From: CAYZJR01 sp964503045
GTDB taxonomy: Bacteria; Cyanobacteriota; Vampirovibrionia; Obscuribacterales; Obscuribacteraceae
Direction: 5' to 3'
DNA length: 64,000 nt
Assembly: GCA_964503045.1 (NCBI GenBank)
Contig: CAZCZI010000028.1
Span: forward strand, 1-64,000
Shown here in pieces: positions 51,633 through 61,336 of the stretch (positions are counted from its first letter, which is position 1; each line of letters opens with the position of its first letter). The notes beneath the pieces are model-generated. The model was not told where the DNA came from. It saw only the letters and a list, made by a program, of their open reading frames with translations, and ran no database searches. A program made the translations under genes and the position numbers.

Positions 51633-53229
51633 AAGAGTTTCCGACAGGACCTTGCTGCGTCGGATCAGTCATGGTGAATGTGAATTCAATATCCACCTCC
51701 GAAGGTGAGCCTTTCGGCAGCGGTCCTAATGGCGCGGCGTTCTCTACAGCTCTTATGCAGCAGAGATCATCGAGGGAGTCTCCTGAAGTCTTAAAGAGTT
51801 GGAGTCCGGAGATCGTTCCATTCTTCGCTATCTTAAAGCGCAACTTCGTAGCTCTTATTTTGAAACCCGACAAATGTGGACGAGCCCACACCTCCTTGAT
51901 TTTTTTCTGCAACTCCTCCATGTATGGGCCAAAGTCTATTCCGGGTTTTCTGCAAATGAAAGGCTCACCGTCATCTCTTTGCGAATTCGCAGGGACGTTG
52001 GGACTGGCCAAATCCTCGAAGTTCTGAGGGGTGCTGACTCGATGCGGGCTGGGCGGCAAGATATTCGAGAGTTCACCGCTGCGACGCCTCGATAGCATTG
52101 GCAGCCCCCCTGTTGCAACCGAGATCTCTGACACCATTTCCGGTTCCAAAACCGCGAATTTTATCGGAGGTCTTTCAGGCAGAACTTCTTCTTCCTCAAT
52201 AAAATCACCCAAAGCATCCTCAAGCGCAGAAGTCTTGCTGATCAAACCGAATGCCTCGCCTGACTCGTACATAGTCGTGAGATATCTGCTGCGATCGAAG
52301 CCCATGTCTTGCGAAGCCAACGTGGGTTGTTCCACCACACTGTCAGGCGGAGCTTCAAGTTTACATTCGATCGAACCGCAAACTTGATTCGCCAATCTTT
52401 GTGCCGGACCATTCAAAGGCGTGGGATCATCAACGCTTGAACTTGGGAGTATGTCGCAACCAGCCACTATTGGCGCTTCGCTTTGTGGAGTCAGGCATGG
52501 AGACCGAGGCAGTTGCGGCGCATTGGGCCAGCCTGAAGTAAGGCACGACGAAAAAGGTGGTGGCAAAGCATTGGGCACTGAAGTTTTGCTGCCATCAATC
52601 ATCTTTGACTTGCTCGCCACCACCGGCCGTGCTCGCCGGCGATAAGGCAAAGTAACTACACCGTTAGTTCGAGAGGCGCTGGCAATTAAATTAGCCATTC
52701 TTCCGCAATGCGCTCTGACGGTTCCAATCGGAGGGATTGAATGCTTTGTATAAACCGGAGGTATCGAACGCTTTAGATCAGGATTAGTTAACTCAATCAC
52801 AATCACTGGATTTGGGTTGAGTGCGATCGGACGCGAAATAATTCCCATCAGACAAATGAATGCAAGAATCGATGCGTGCATCAAATATGACCAGTGCGAC
52901 GCTTCGCCCAGTCCAAGCAAACTCTCCGGCTTGCTAGTTTTGTTTTTTGCGCGGCGAAACGCCAAAATCAGACACGTGACACAGCCGGCAAATCCAACCA
53001 CGGTGACAACAGGTGAAAGTCCACAGCGTGCTAACGCACAGATGCGCGCAGCCTCAGGGTTCACATACAAACGCATCTTTACCATGAAATCAGGGGTGGT
53101 GCTCGCTGTATGAACGAGCCCCACCACCATCGCGCTCAAAAGAAGAACCGCACCACCGAGAATCACCTGTCGTTTAGCTTCGGGATCTTGCAACCCTGCC
53201 GCCAAAGTAATGAATGACTGTCGATGCAT
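51616..53229 (-). CDS. TonB-like protein, second membrane-module type
   Basis: 537 residues. Membrane helices at about 24-45, 73-91 and 110-128, with the same order and spacing as the 49539 protein (VNPEAARIC(A/T), GLGEASHWSY), then a Pro/Ser linker and a single TonB C-terminal domain (about 435-525; YMEELQKKIKEVWARP, ENAAPLGPLPKGSPSEVDIEF). Lies between two other TonB-like genes, all on the minus strand. Confidence 0.87.
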   Translation of the reverse strand: MHRQSFITLAAGLQDPEAKRQVILGGAVLLLSAMVVGLVHTASTTPDFMVKMRLYVNPEAARICALARCGLSPVVTVVGFAGCVTCLILAFRRAKNKTSKPESLLGLGEASHWSYLMHASILAFICLMGIISRPIALNPNPVIVIELTNPDLKRSIPPVYTKHSIPPIGTVRAHCGRMANLIASASRTNGVVTLPYRRRARPVVASKSKMIDGSKTSVPNALPPPFSSCLTSGWPNAPQLPRSPCLTPQSEAPIVAGCDILPSSSVDDPTPLNGPAQRLANQVCGSIECKLEAPPDSVVEQPTLASQDMGFDRSRYLTTMYESGEAFGLISKTSALEDALGDFIEEEEVLPERPPIKFAVLEPEMVSEISVATGGLPMLSRRRSGELSNILPPSPHRVSTPQNFEDLASPNVPANSQRDDGEPFICRKPGIDFGPYMEELQKKIKEVWARPHLSGFKIRATKLRFKIAKNGTISGLQLFKTSGDSLDDLCCIRAVENAAPLGPLPKGSPSEVDIEFTFTMTDPTQQGPVGNSYGSSP

Positions 53230-53250
53230 GCGGCACCTCTTAGTTAGCAG

Positions 53251-54945
53251 TTAGAAGTGTCCACCCATCACGTTGTAGTCGAATGTGAATTCGATATCGA
53301 CTTCAGATGGTGAACCAGCCGGCAGCGGTTTGAACGGAGCAGCGTTTTCGACTGCCTTCAAAGCTGCGTTGTCCGTCAGTGAGTCCCCAGAAGAGCTAAA
53401 TATTGTGAGATGCGAGAGCATTCCTTCTCTGGAGATCTGAAAGTGGACCTTAACTTGCCTGGTACGGCCAGCTCTGGGTGGAAACCATGCTCGCTTGATG
53501 CGTCTTTGCAGTTCAGCCATGTATGGTCCAAACTCCGGTGACTTTACGGCATCGTCTGCGGTCTTTCCAATTGGTGTGCCAATTGGAGCCATTGCAGTGC
53601 CAGTGTTATCGTTTTTCGAAGCGCCCTTCTCTGTGGTTCCAGCAGGACCAATCATCGGTCCACGACCAACGTTCGGTACAATTGGCCCACCTGGAGATGT
53701 CGGGTTTGAGGTGTATTGGGAAACCCGATTAGGACCGGGTGTTTTAGCGTCCTTGTCACCCTTGTTCGTTCCGATCTTTCCTTGACCAGGAGTTGCGATG
53801 TTCGGAGCAGCCATATCGGCCGACGGAGTCTTTATTGCCACGGGAGAAGGTCCAGTAGTAGCTGGGCCGGTTGCAGCCGATCGAACAACCGCCAATGGTC
53901 CTGGCACCGCAGATAGTGCGGAAGAAGTCTTTACTGCAACTGGAGTTACAGTCGGGGTTGCACTGGCCGATTGCTGAGGTGCATTCGGCATGAATGGAAG
54001 ATTGGGAAGAGCCGGTGCCATTGCAAGTTGCTGAGGACTAGGCATCGGGTTTGGAGCTCTCGTCACCGGTGTTGGAGGAGTGAAAATCGGCTTCGGAGCT
54101 TCGAATGTCTTTGGTGCCACTGGATTCAGTGTCGGCATCGGTCTCACTTCTGCTGGTTTTGTAACTGTAGGAGTCGGAGGAGCATCGGCACTCTTCATGG
54201 GCTTAGGCGGTGTAGGAGTCGGCAACTTTGCCGCCTCCGATTGTTGCGCTTCCTTTGGTGGAGTTTGCGTGTGCGTCACTGTCTTTTGCTGCGCGGCAGC
54301 GCTTTGCTTCACATGGTCTACATTTTGCCGAACGACTTCAGCGGCGGCTGCAGCTACCGAATTGTTCAAAGATCGCTTCTTCTCTACTTTCGGTTTGACC
54401 GGCGATTCAGTCTGCTGTTCAACAAATTCGATCTCGGTAACTTGAGTTCTAGGTTGAGGCGGAATAATGAAGAAGAAAGCCAGAATTGCACACGTGAGCA
54501 TGATCGCGAAGTGAAACATGTACGATCCACTCGCAGCTTCCGTCATTTCCATAGTCGCTTCCGGATAAAGCGTTTTGCGCTTTATTGTCTGCGCATGATC
54601 GTATGCATCGCGCGCAGCATAAATGACAAACATCAGTATTGCCGCTGCCAGCACCAACGAAGCTGGGCTTCCCATCTGCGCTTGATGCAGTGATGCAATC
54701 AGAGCTGGATTGGGACTCATGTGAGTCAATTTCCCCAACTCGAGCATTGCATTCGAGATTGGAATTGCAAGTGCGAGTGTCCCGAGCAACAACATATTGA
54801 TTGCAGTCGCTCCGAGGAAGAGATACGCTTTGCGCGTTTCACCGTTGTATAGTTGTCCGAGTCCCGCAACAACAGACAGCGCCGCTGCCATGTTGGGGTC
54901 GCGATAAGCAGTTTGAGGTCCCTCAACTGCAAGCATTCTCTTCAT
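53251..54945 (-). CDS. TonB/TolA-like energy transducer with TM2-type N-terminus, second copy
   Basis: 564 residues. N-terminal DPNMAAALSVVAGLGQLYNGE and membrane helices to about 170, very like the protein at 47506. VTEIEFV follows the last helix. Pro/Thr/Ala-rich spacer about 180-470; single TonB C-terminal domain (about 475-562; YMAELQRRIKRAWFPP, ENAAPFKPLPAGSPSEV). First gene of the three-gene TonB block 53251-49539. Confidence 0.88.
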   Translation of the reverse strand: MKRMLAVEGPQTAYRDPNMAAALSVVAGLGQLYNGETRKAYLFLGATAINMLLLGTLALAIPISNAMLELGKLTHMSPNPALIASLHQAQMGSPASLVLAAAILMFVIYAARDAYDHAQTIKRKTLYPEATMEMTEAASGSYMFHFAIMLTCAILAFFFIIPPQPRTQVTEIEFVEQQTESPVKPKVEKKRSLNNSVAAAAAEVVRQNVDHVKQSAAAQQKTVTHTQTPPKEAQQSEAAKLPTPTPPKPMKSADAPPTPTVTKPAEVRPMPTLNPVAPKTFEAPKPIFTPPTPVTRAPNPMPSPQQLAMAPALPNLPFMPNAPQQSASATPTVTPVAVKTSSALSAVPGPLAVVRSAATGPATTGPSPVAIKTPSADMAAPNIATPGQGKIGTNKGDKDAKTPGPNRVSQYTSNPTSPGGPIVPNVGRGPMIGPAGTTEKGASKNDNTGTAMAPIGTPIGKTADDAVKSPEFGPYMAELQRRIKRAWFPPRAGRTRQVKVHFQISREGMLSHLTIFSSSGDSLTDNAALKAVENAAPFKPLPAGSPSEVDIEFTFDYNVMGGHF

Positions 54946-55305
54946 ACATCAAGCCTCACAAACAATGGGGATCTACATAAGTAGGTTGGCAGCGATCGGC
55001 CTGCATCTTCGTTTTTGAAAGATGCCAATACAAGCCAAGCCAGTATTGCCACCACTTATCATGTGATTTGCAAGACGCATTTGTAACGCGCATTAGATGG
55101 AAAAGCTCACCGGAATTGCACTGTCGTTTCTTCAGGGTTTTTCCTAGTAGTTTGCCGAATGCAATGTGCACCAAGACGTTGCACGCACAGTGCAAAATCA
55201 TCGATTTGGAACATTTACAAACACACGTCGTCGCCAACGCGACTCGGGTTCTATTTAAGGATTGTTTGAGCTAATCGATTAAGAGTGAACTGCGGTAAGT
55301 CGCAA
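54946..55305. other. Intergenic region upstream of the TonB block
   Basis: 360 bases. TGCAC/GTGCA motifs recur (55150-55200: GTGCAC, TTGCACG, AGTGCA), which could be overlapping half-sites, but no promoter with both boxes and no RNA gene is visible. It should hold the promoter of the TonB block. Confidence 0.3.
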
Positions 55306-56268
55306 TTACATCATCGGCATGCGGAGGTCTTCAGCCAACTCGATCTTCAGTTCGTCGCCAGGACGTACATCGACCTTTTTGCCTTTCTTGGCCAGAAGAA
55401 CCGCAACACCAACTGCAATGCCTACGCCGGCACCGATTACAGCGCCGCCGCCTCTGCCTATACCAGTGTTGCTGCCGACTGCGTTGTTGCCAGTTCCACC
55501 GGCCAACAAGCCGATTCCCAGACCAGCAAGAGTTGGGAGCATGACGGTACCGGTATCGAGCGCAATGTCTTTCATTCCGCGACGAGCGTGAACCACACCG
55601 CCACGTGCAACAAGGTTGGCAACCAGAGGAATTTGTCTGTTATCCGGAGTGGTCACAGTGTCGAATTTGAGAGCTACAGAGCCAGAGCGATTGAGCGCGC
55701 GCGGGGAGTTAAGTTGAGCGATACGACCTCTAATGATCGATCCCGCAGGCACTACCGTCGAACCATCAATCGTCAAATCTTCAGCTGTTCTTGCTGAGAA
55801 TTCATCGCCTTCTTGGCTGGTGTCGCTGTCAACTGCGGTATCCATGATGATGGGCACTTTAGTCCCTGTCGGTACCACTCGAATGTATCCTTGCAGCACT
55901 TTTCCTTCTTTTTTGGTGGAACCATCATCTGATGAAGTGGTACCAGTGGTAGTGCTGGAAGATTCGGTCGATGCGGTGCTGGATGATTCGGAAGATGACG
56001 ATGAATCAGATGTCGATGCAGAAGACTCTGACGAATACTCGGTCGCCGGTCTCGTATCAGCCACCGGAGTTTCCTTTTGAAGAGAATCGGCGCCGGAAGT
56101 TTCGGCAGCGCTCTTATCTTCTTGGGCAGAAGTATCAGCCGATAAAGGTCCATTTGGGCTATATATCTTGAAGTTGAGCTGAGGCTCGTCAGCGATTGCC
56201 ATGGCGGCAGGTCCGACTGTCAATAGTGCAGCCATAAGCACTGAAACAACTTTGCGACTTCCTGTCAT
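55306..56268 (-). CDS. Exported Ser-rich protein with a TrbI/VirB10-like domain
   Basis: 320 residues. Signal peptide about 1-26 (ending AIADEP), then a Ser/Thr/Asp-rich spacer (about 60-120), then a beta domain with GTKVPIIMDTAVDSDTSQEG, VVPAGSIIRGRI and FDTVTTPDNRQIPL, which resembles the TrbI/VirB10-type or related exported barrels. A Gly-rich hydrophobic segment (about 245-295) precedes the end. No secretion genes nearby, so not a type IV secretion component by context. Confidence 0.65.
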   Translation of the reverse strand: MTGSRKVVSVLMAALLTVGPAAMAIADEPQLNFKIYSPNGPLSADTSAQEDKSAAETSGADSLQKETPVADTRPATEYSSESSASTSDSSSSSESSSTASTESSSTTTGTTSSDDGSTKKEGKVLQGYIRVVPTGTKVPIIMDTAVDSDTSQEGDEFSARTAEDLTIDGSTVVPAGSIIRGRIAQLNSPRALNRSGSVALKFDTVTTPDNRQIPLVANLVARGGVVHARRGMKDIALDTGTVMLPTLAGLGIGLLAGGTGNNAVGSNTGIGRGGGAVIGAGVGIAVGVAVLLAKKGKKVDVRPGDELKIELAEDLRMPMM

Positions 56269-56650
56269 CGATTAACTCCAATCTGCCTGTTTGTGCGTGG
56301 CACACCGCAAAGCGCTCGATAGCAGTCAAGCGGATGCGAACCGCCAGTCTATCACCTCCATCCTGACAAACAAATTAGTCAGTTCTGAGAATTACAAGGG
56401 GGCTCGAAGCCATGCCCGGCATATCGTCGATGAGCTCATTCGTTAACACTAGCCAAGAGCGAGACCGCGAACCGCATAAATATGGATTAAACTAGGAAAG
56501 GTATCTTGCGTATAGCTGGTAGATAGCACTTTTCACAAAGGATGAGAAACCGCAAAGCTAATGGAGGAGGTCAGGCGCTAGAGTTTGACCAAGCGGTATA
56601 GAAGAACCAAGCGCTGTTGACAATCCCGCGAAGGGACCGAGGTAAGACAA
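56269..56650. other. Divergent intergenic region
   Basis: 382 bases between the exported Ser-rich gene and the zinc-ribbon gene. It must carry both promoters. The plus strand ends in GAGGTAAG, the ribosome site of the downstream GTG start. No RNA gene or strong promoter seen. Confidence 0.3.
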
Positions 56651-58300
56651 GTGATTCAGTGTCCTATTTGCCAGGTTTTGAACGATGATGCGGCACACTT
56701 CTGTGCTGAGTGCGGTCAACGTTTCGCCCCGCCTGCGCCGCCGCAACAACCACAGGCTCAAGATCCGCAACAATTCCCCGGACCTCCGGAGCCCAGACGC
56801 CCGAAGCTCCACTCCCCCATCTTGGGTGGCGGTGACGACGATGAACCCGATGATGACTATGGCCGTCCGCCTAAAGGCGGGAAAAAGGGTGGTCTGCGCT
56901 CACCGCTGTTAAAAGGTGTTGATGACGAAGACGATGATGAGCCGCCAGCGCCCTCACGAGGTGGAGGCGGGGGGCGACTGAGATCACCACTTCTAAAAGG
57001 AGACGATGACGAGCCTCCGTCGAGCCGCGGAAGAGGCGGCAACAAGGGCGGCGGTGGTGGTTTTCCGCACAGAAGCAGACCGCAACAACATGATGACGAT
57101 GAAGATGATGCACCGCGAGCACGAGGCGGCGGACTAAGGTCACCCTTGCTAGGCGGTGGAGACGATGATGATTCTGAGCCGGCCGGACGCGGCGGATTTC
57201 CGCACAGAAGTCGTGGTGGCGAGCGAGACGACGACCAAGGCCGTTCAGCAGGAAGACCACTTAGATCGCCACTTTTAGGTGGTGAAGACGATGGTCCTCG
57301 CCAAAGTGGCGGACGTCCCAAGCTTCGTTCATCCCTTCTTGGCGGCGGCGATGATTACGTCGATGAAGACGATTTCGACTACGAAGAAGATGATGATCCA
57401 AACTTGCTTAGATCTCCGCTTCTTGCCAGAAAACGCAGAGCTCGTCCGCAAGATCAAACTGGCGGGCTGCCCGCTCAAGATCAGACTCCACCGCAAGGTC
57501 AGCCTCCGCAGCAATACGGGCAACCACCGCAACAGTATGCGCAGCAAGCTCCGCCCCAACAAGGGTATGGTCAGCCGCCACAACAGCAATATGGGCAACC
57601 TCCACAACAACAGCCTGGACAGCAACCTCAGTATCCGGCACAACCTCAACCAGGTTATGCACCGCAAGAACAATATGGATATGGCAATCAACCGCAACAA
57701 GGTCCTGATCCAACAGCACAACCAGGATTCGCGCAACAACCCGGATATCAGTACGGGCAGCCGGCCGGAGGCCCACCGCAACCTGCAGCACCAGCGGCAC
57801 CACCACAGCCTGAACCGTTCCAAATAGTGCCACCACTGCCGGCACCGCAACCGGCACCGTTAGCGCCACCAGTTACGGCGACACCACCTGCGATATTGAA
57901 CCCGAATGTGGTGGTACCTCAACAAGATTCCAAGTCTTCGAACAAACCGCTTCGTGGGCGAATTGGAGACGGCGACGATCTTGATGAATATGGTCCGCGT
58001 GACAGAAGAACCAACGATCGGCGCACAGCAGGCGGCAGAGATCGCAGAAACGTTTTGCTCGATGACGAACCACCCGCGTATGTCCCCAGTGGTGGTGGCG
58101 GCATATCTCCTGGTGCATGCCAGTTTCTAATGATTGGCGCCATCATGGGTCTTTTAATGAAAGGCTATTACCTGGCCGACGTCATTATGGCGGGTAGATT
58201 CGCGGGTGCAGGGCTTTCCATTCAAATGGGTGAGCTCAGCCAAATAGTTGTCATGGTGGCGCTGATAATATTTGCTGCATCTGCTTCATCTAAAAACTAA
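56651..58300 (+). CDS. Zinc-ribbon protein with seven LRSPLL repeats and a C-terminal membrane anchor
   Basis: 549 residues from GTG 56651 with GAGGTAAG upstream. N-terminal double-Cys ribbon CPICQVLNDDAAHFCAECG. From 53 to 260 a motif like LRSPLLGGGDDD recurs seven times (at about 53, 82, 110, 162, 204, 225 and 253), separated by acidic or Gly/Arg spacers; GGFPHRSR is present twice. A roughly 200-residue Gln/Pro-rich stretch (270-430) follows, then a charged part and two membrane helices (about 478-500 and 520-545). The Ser-Pro repeats could be kinase sites or docking motifs. I know no family with this layout. Confidence 0.8.
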   Translation: MIQCPICQVLNDDAAHFCAECGQRFAPPAPPQQPQAQDPQQFPGPPEPRRPKLHSPILGGGDDDEPDDDYGRPPKGGKKGGLRSPLLKGVDDEDDDEPPAPSRGGGGGRLRSPLLKGDDDEPPSSRGRGGNKGGGGGFPHRSRPQQHDDDEDDAPRARGGGLRSPLLGGGDDDDSEPAGRGGFPHRSRGGERDDDQGRSAGRPLRSPLLGGEDDGPRQSGGRPKLRSSLLGGGDDYVDEDDFDYEEDDDPNLLRSPLLARKRRARPQDQTGGLPAQDQTPPQGQPPQQYGQPPQQYAQQAPPQQGYGQPPQQQYGQPPQQQPGQQPQYPAQPQPGYAPQEQYGYGNQPQQGPDPTAQPGFAQQPGYQYGQPAGGPPQPAAPAAPPQPEPFQIVPPLPAPQPAPLAPPVTATPPAILNPNVVVPQQDSKSSNKPLRGRIGDGDDLDEYGPRDRRTNDRRTAGGRDRRNVLLDDEPPAYVPSGGGGISPGACQFLMIGAIMGLLMKGYYLADVIMAGRFAGAGLSIQMGELSQIVVMVALIIFAASASSKN

Positions 58301-58507
58301 CCTAGAATCAACATAAGGCGCTATTTCCGCAAGGGTCACCGGCGCGGGATTTAACATGCGCGAAGGGCACGCTGAGATTGATAAAAGGTAACTTTCAAAG
58401 AGATCGCACCATGTTATAGTTGCCTCGGCAGGTCATGGGGCGCTCGCGCCACTTTCGAATGGCATATCTAGCTAACCCATAACAAAGCACGAAAGGTACA
58501 CCGTTCA

Positions 58508-59728
58508 ATGTCAAAACGAATAGTTTCTGCTTCAAGCACGACAAGCAGGCGCGTTTTTGCAACCGCCCTTGCACTTTCCATTGTTGGATCGCTACTGACC
58601 AGCCCTGTACTTGCAATCTCCAAAAAAGCAGGCTTTCAGCTTCCCGCCTGTCAGAAGCTGGGTGAAGCTTCTGGTCCGAGTGCAACGACAGAACCGACTC
58701 TTAAACCCACAAAAATTGATCTGACACCACTCACCCTCGACAGCGCCAATCAGACGAGCACGCCACAAGATGCACAAACTGCTCAAGGTGCAAACGCAGC
58801 AGACGCGAATGTTATGAAGGCTGTCATCTCAGAGACTAACTTTGTTCCAAAAGGACCAGCCAGCCCCGCTTCGAACCCGCTTTTGAAATCTACCAGTATT
58901 AGTCGCCCAAGCACAGCAGGAATCAACGAAAAGCAGCAGCAAAAGGGCGCTTCGTACCAGCAAGTAAACGTCATGCCGTTGGCCTTGATTCCGACTGAAG
59001 ACGAAACTCAAAAACAGTTGGACACAGTTCAAGAAGCTGAAAAGGTTCAATTGACGGAACTTTGGGAAAGCACACTTACTCGCTCTCCCGATATTCAGTT
59101 CGTTGTTCAGAAGTTGATGCCTACAAACAACAAAGGGCATGCCACCACAATCATGTATCGCATGCTCAGTAGTGCACTGTTTGGCGCAATGGGTGCAGTT
59201 CAAATGATGGCACCGAATCAAGGAACATACATGCTCAACAGCATGGGCGTGCAAATGATTTCTCAACTGCTCGGCATGCAAGAGTCGAAGCATTCTAAAG
59301 CCCAGCGTTTAAGCCAAACTGAAGCAATTATGCTTTACGATCTGGTTCGCAGAAATGCGGACAAACTGGTTGAACAATATCGTCTGTACAAATCAAACAT
59401 CAAACAGCTAGATCACGCAGCGACCGACTTCCAAGATATACAAAATCAGTTTGCGGAAGCAAAAAAAACATCTGACGCCGCCGAATGCTTAAAGATGGAG
59501 TATACCGTTCGTTGCGCTCAACGCGATGTCGAGAAGTTTCAAGATGAACTAAAAAGATTCCGTCAATGTCTAGTAGACCTGGCCGGAACCGACGCAGTCG
59601 CGAAGCTTGATACTCACCTACAAGAAGAGAAGGGTCAACTTCAAGAGCTTCCGCAGGTTGCAACACCAGCAGGTTCTCAAAGCATGTCGCAAGACAGCCA
59701 GCTAGCGGGCAATGGACAACAACTCTAG
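58508..59728 (+). CDS. Exported mostly helical protein of unknown function
   Basis: 406 residues. Signal peptide about 1-36 (ending VLAISKK). A disordered segment to about 150, then helices (about 175-395): QLTELWESTLTRSPDIQFVVQK, reminiscent of the start of TolC-like proteins but without their repeat, and a KFQDELKRFRQCL coiled coil. Could be an envelope helical adaptor. 15 bp before sppA. Confidence 0.6.
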   Translation: MSKRIVSASSTTSRRVFATALALSIVGSLLTSPVLAISKKAGFQLPACQKLGEASGPSATTEPTLKPTKIDLTPLTLDSANQTSTPQDAQTAQGANAADANVMKAVISETNFVPKGPASPASNPLLKSTSISRPSTAGINEKQQQKGASYQQVNVMPLALIPTEDETQKQLDTVQEAEKVQLTELWESTLTRSPDIQFVVQKLMPTNNKGHATTIMYRMLSSALFGAMGAVQMMAPNQGTYMLNSMGVQMISQLLGMQESKHSKAQRLSQTEAIMLYDLVRRNADKLVEQYRLYKSNIKQLDHAATDFQDIQNQFAEAKKTSDAAECLKMEYTVRCAQRDVEKFQDELKRFRQCLVDLAGTDAVAKLDTHLQEEKGQLQELPQVATPAGSQSMSQDSQLAGNGQQL

Positions 59729-59743
59729 TAGCGGTTATACATC

Positions 59744-60739
59744 ATGACTGCTCAGAAAAACTACAGGTGGGTTGTCTGGGTTATCCTTGCACTGTGTGCA
59801 ATCGCTTTGCCTGTCGGAATACTCACTAAAGACTTGAGCACCGGATCTGGTGGCGACAGTTCAACTAGTGATTATTTGATTAAGTACAAAGATCGCATAC
59901 AAGTGATTCGACTCACAGGAATGATCGCCGACAAAGTCGACTCTTCGTCATTGCTTTCCTCAAGCACTGGCGGCGCACCAAGCGTGATTAAGAAACTGCG
60001 CAAGGCAATCAAAAACGAGAAGATCAAAGGTATTCTTTTGCGCATCAACTCTCCTGGTGGAACGGTTTCAACATCGCAAGAGTTGTATGAAGCGGTTGAA
60101 GCAGTGAGAGCAAAGGGCATTCCGGTAGTGTGCTCGATGGGTGATATGGCTGCGTCCGGCGGCTATTACACCGCTTGCATCTGCGACAAAATCTACGCTC
60201 AGCCTGGGACTCTTACAGGTTCCATCGGCGTGATTATGAATATGCCAAACGTAAAAGGTTTGGGCGACAAACTCGGAATTCAATCCGTAGTAATCAAATC
60301 AGGCAAGTTCAAAGACATCGCATCTATGTACAGACCGATGACTGCTGAAGAAGAGGTGCTGCTGAAAAAGCTGATTGATGACTCGTACGAGCAGTTCACC
60401 AGCGCCATCGCCAAGGGCAGAAAGATGAATATCGATGACGTCAAGAAATTGGCGGATGGTCGCATTTACTCTGGGCAGCAAGCTAAGCAGCTAGGTCTAA
60501 TCGACGAACTCGGCGGCTACGATGACGCGCTTGCTGGACTGCAGGCAATGCTCAAAGACAAGCTTAAGCTAAAGGCAGAACTTCCGGTTGATGACACTTC
60601 CTCAGAAAGCATTCTTAGCACAATCCTTTCAATGTCGAGTCCGATCGAAAAGAATATCGGCCTGAACATAACTGAGGAGCTGGTGCCGGAATGGCTTACC
60701 GCCAAGTATTTCAAGCAACCGCTTTGGGTGCTTCAGTAA
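59744..60739 (+). CDS. sppA: Signal peptide peptidase SppA
   Basis: Membrane serine protease that digests cleaved signal peptides. 331 residues: one membrane helix (about 9-27), then the crotonase-like fold with INSPGGTVSTSQ, MAASGGYYTA (nucleophile S138) and a Lys of the SGKFKDI segment (K190, spaced like the known dyad). Short, single-domain type (the E. coli form is a double). Confidence 0.93.
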   Translation: MTAQKNYRWVVWVILALCAIALPVGILTKDLSTGSGGDSSTSDYLIKYKDRIQVIRLTGMIADKVDSSSLLSSSTGGAPSVIKKLRKAIKNEKIKGILLRINSPGGTVSTSQELYEAVEAVRAKGIPVVCSMGDMAASGGYYTACICDKIYAQPGTLTGSIGVIMNMPNVKGLGDKLGIQSVVIKSGKFKDIASMYRPMTAEEEVLLKKLIDDSYEQFTSAIAKGRKMNIDDVKKLADGRIYSGQQAKQLGLIDELGGYDDALAGLQAMLKDKLKLKAELPVDDTSSESILSTILSMSSPIEKNIGLNITEELVPEWLTAKYFKQPLWVLQ

Positions 60740-60742
60740 GTC

Positions 60743-61336
60743 ATGACAGAAGGTACTGTTGCGTCGAGTTTTTGGAACCGTTGGACTGACACCTTCTATG
60801 GTGTCATAACGGCGCCGATTACGACCTTCAATCGACTGGCAGACCCCGAGTCCGATCCAGAGAAAACCGGCGTCTGGGGCGCTCTTCTGTGTGTGGCACT
60901 CGGCATGGGGCTGACTGCATTCATCCGATTCAATCCAAAAGATCCATCGACACTCTTAAATGTGGCAGGATTTCTAAGTGGTGGTCTGACTAACTGGTTG
61001 GTTCTGTCCTACATTCTGGTGTTGATCTCGGTCGTGCTCAATCGCCGCATTAAGTTCAAAACCGCTCTCACCGTAACAGGTTGGGCGTTTTTGCCATTTG
61101 TGTTTTTTGCCCCTATCGGTCTGTTCAAGCACGTCAAAATCTTGTTCATTCTGCTTGCGACACTGCCTGCGTTTTGGCTTTTGTTTTTGCAATGGCAAGC
61201 TTATAAATCAAGCCTCAAAGTGAGTGCTGCTAAGCTTCTGGCAATCATCATCATTGTTCCGCCCATACTGTTTTTCGTTTATTTCTTTTGGGTCGGTCTG
61301 GCACTTACGATTTTGGCTGTAGAATTTTTGGCGTGA
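60743..61336 (+). CDS. Yip1-domain membrane protein
   Basis: 197 residues. A soluble start (WNRWTDTFYGVITAPITTFNRLADPE), then about five membrane helices: the usual Yip1/DUF1282 layout. Role unknown in bacteria. Three bases after sppA; its TGA overlaps the miaA GTG start. Confidence 0.8.
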   Translation: MTEGTVASSFWNRWTDTFYGVITAPITTFNRLADPESDPEKTGVWGALLCVALGMGLTAFIRFNPKDPSTLLNVAGFLSGGLTNWLVLSYILVLISVVLNRRIKFKTALTVTGWAFLPFVFFAPIGLFKHVKILFILLATLPAFWLLFLQWQAYKSSLKVSAAKLLAIIIIVPPILFFVYFFWVGLALTILAVEFLA

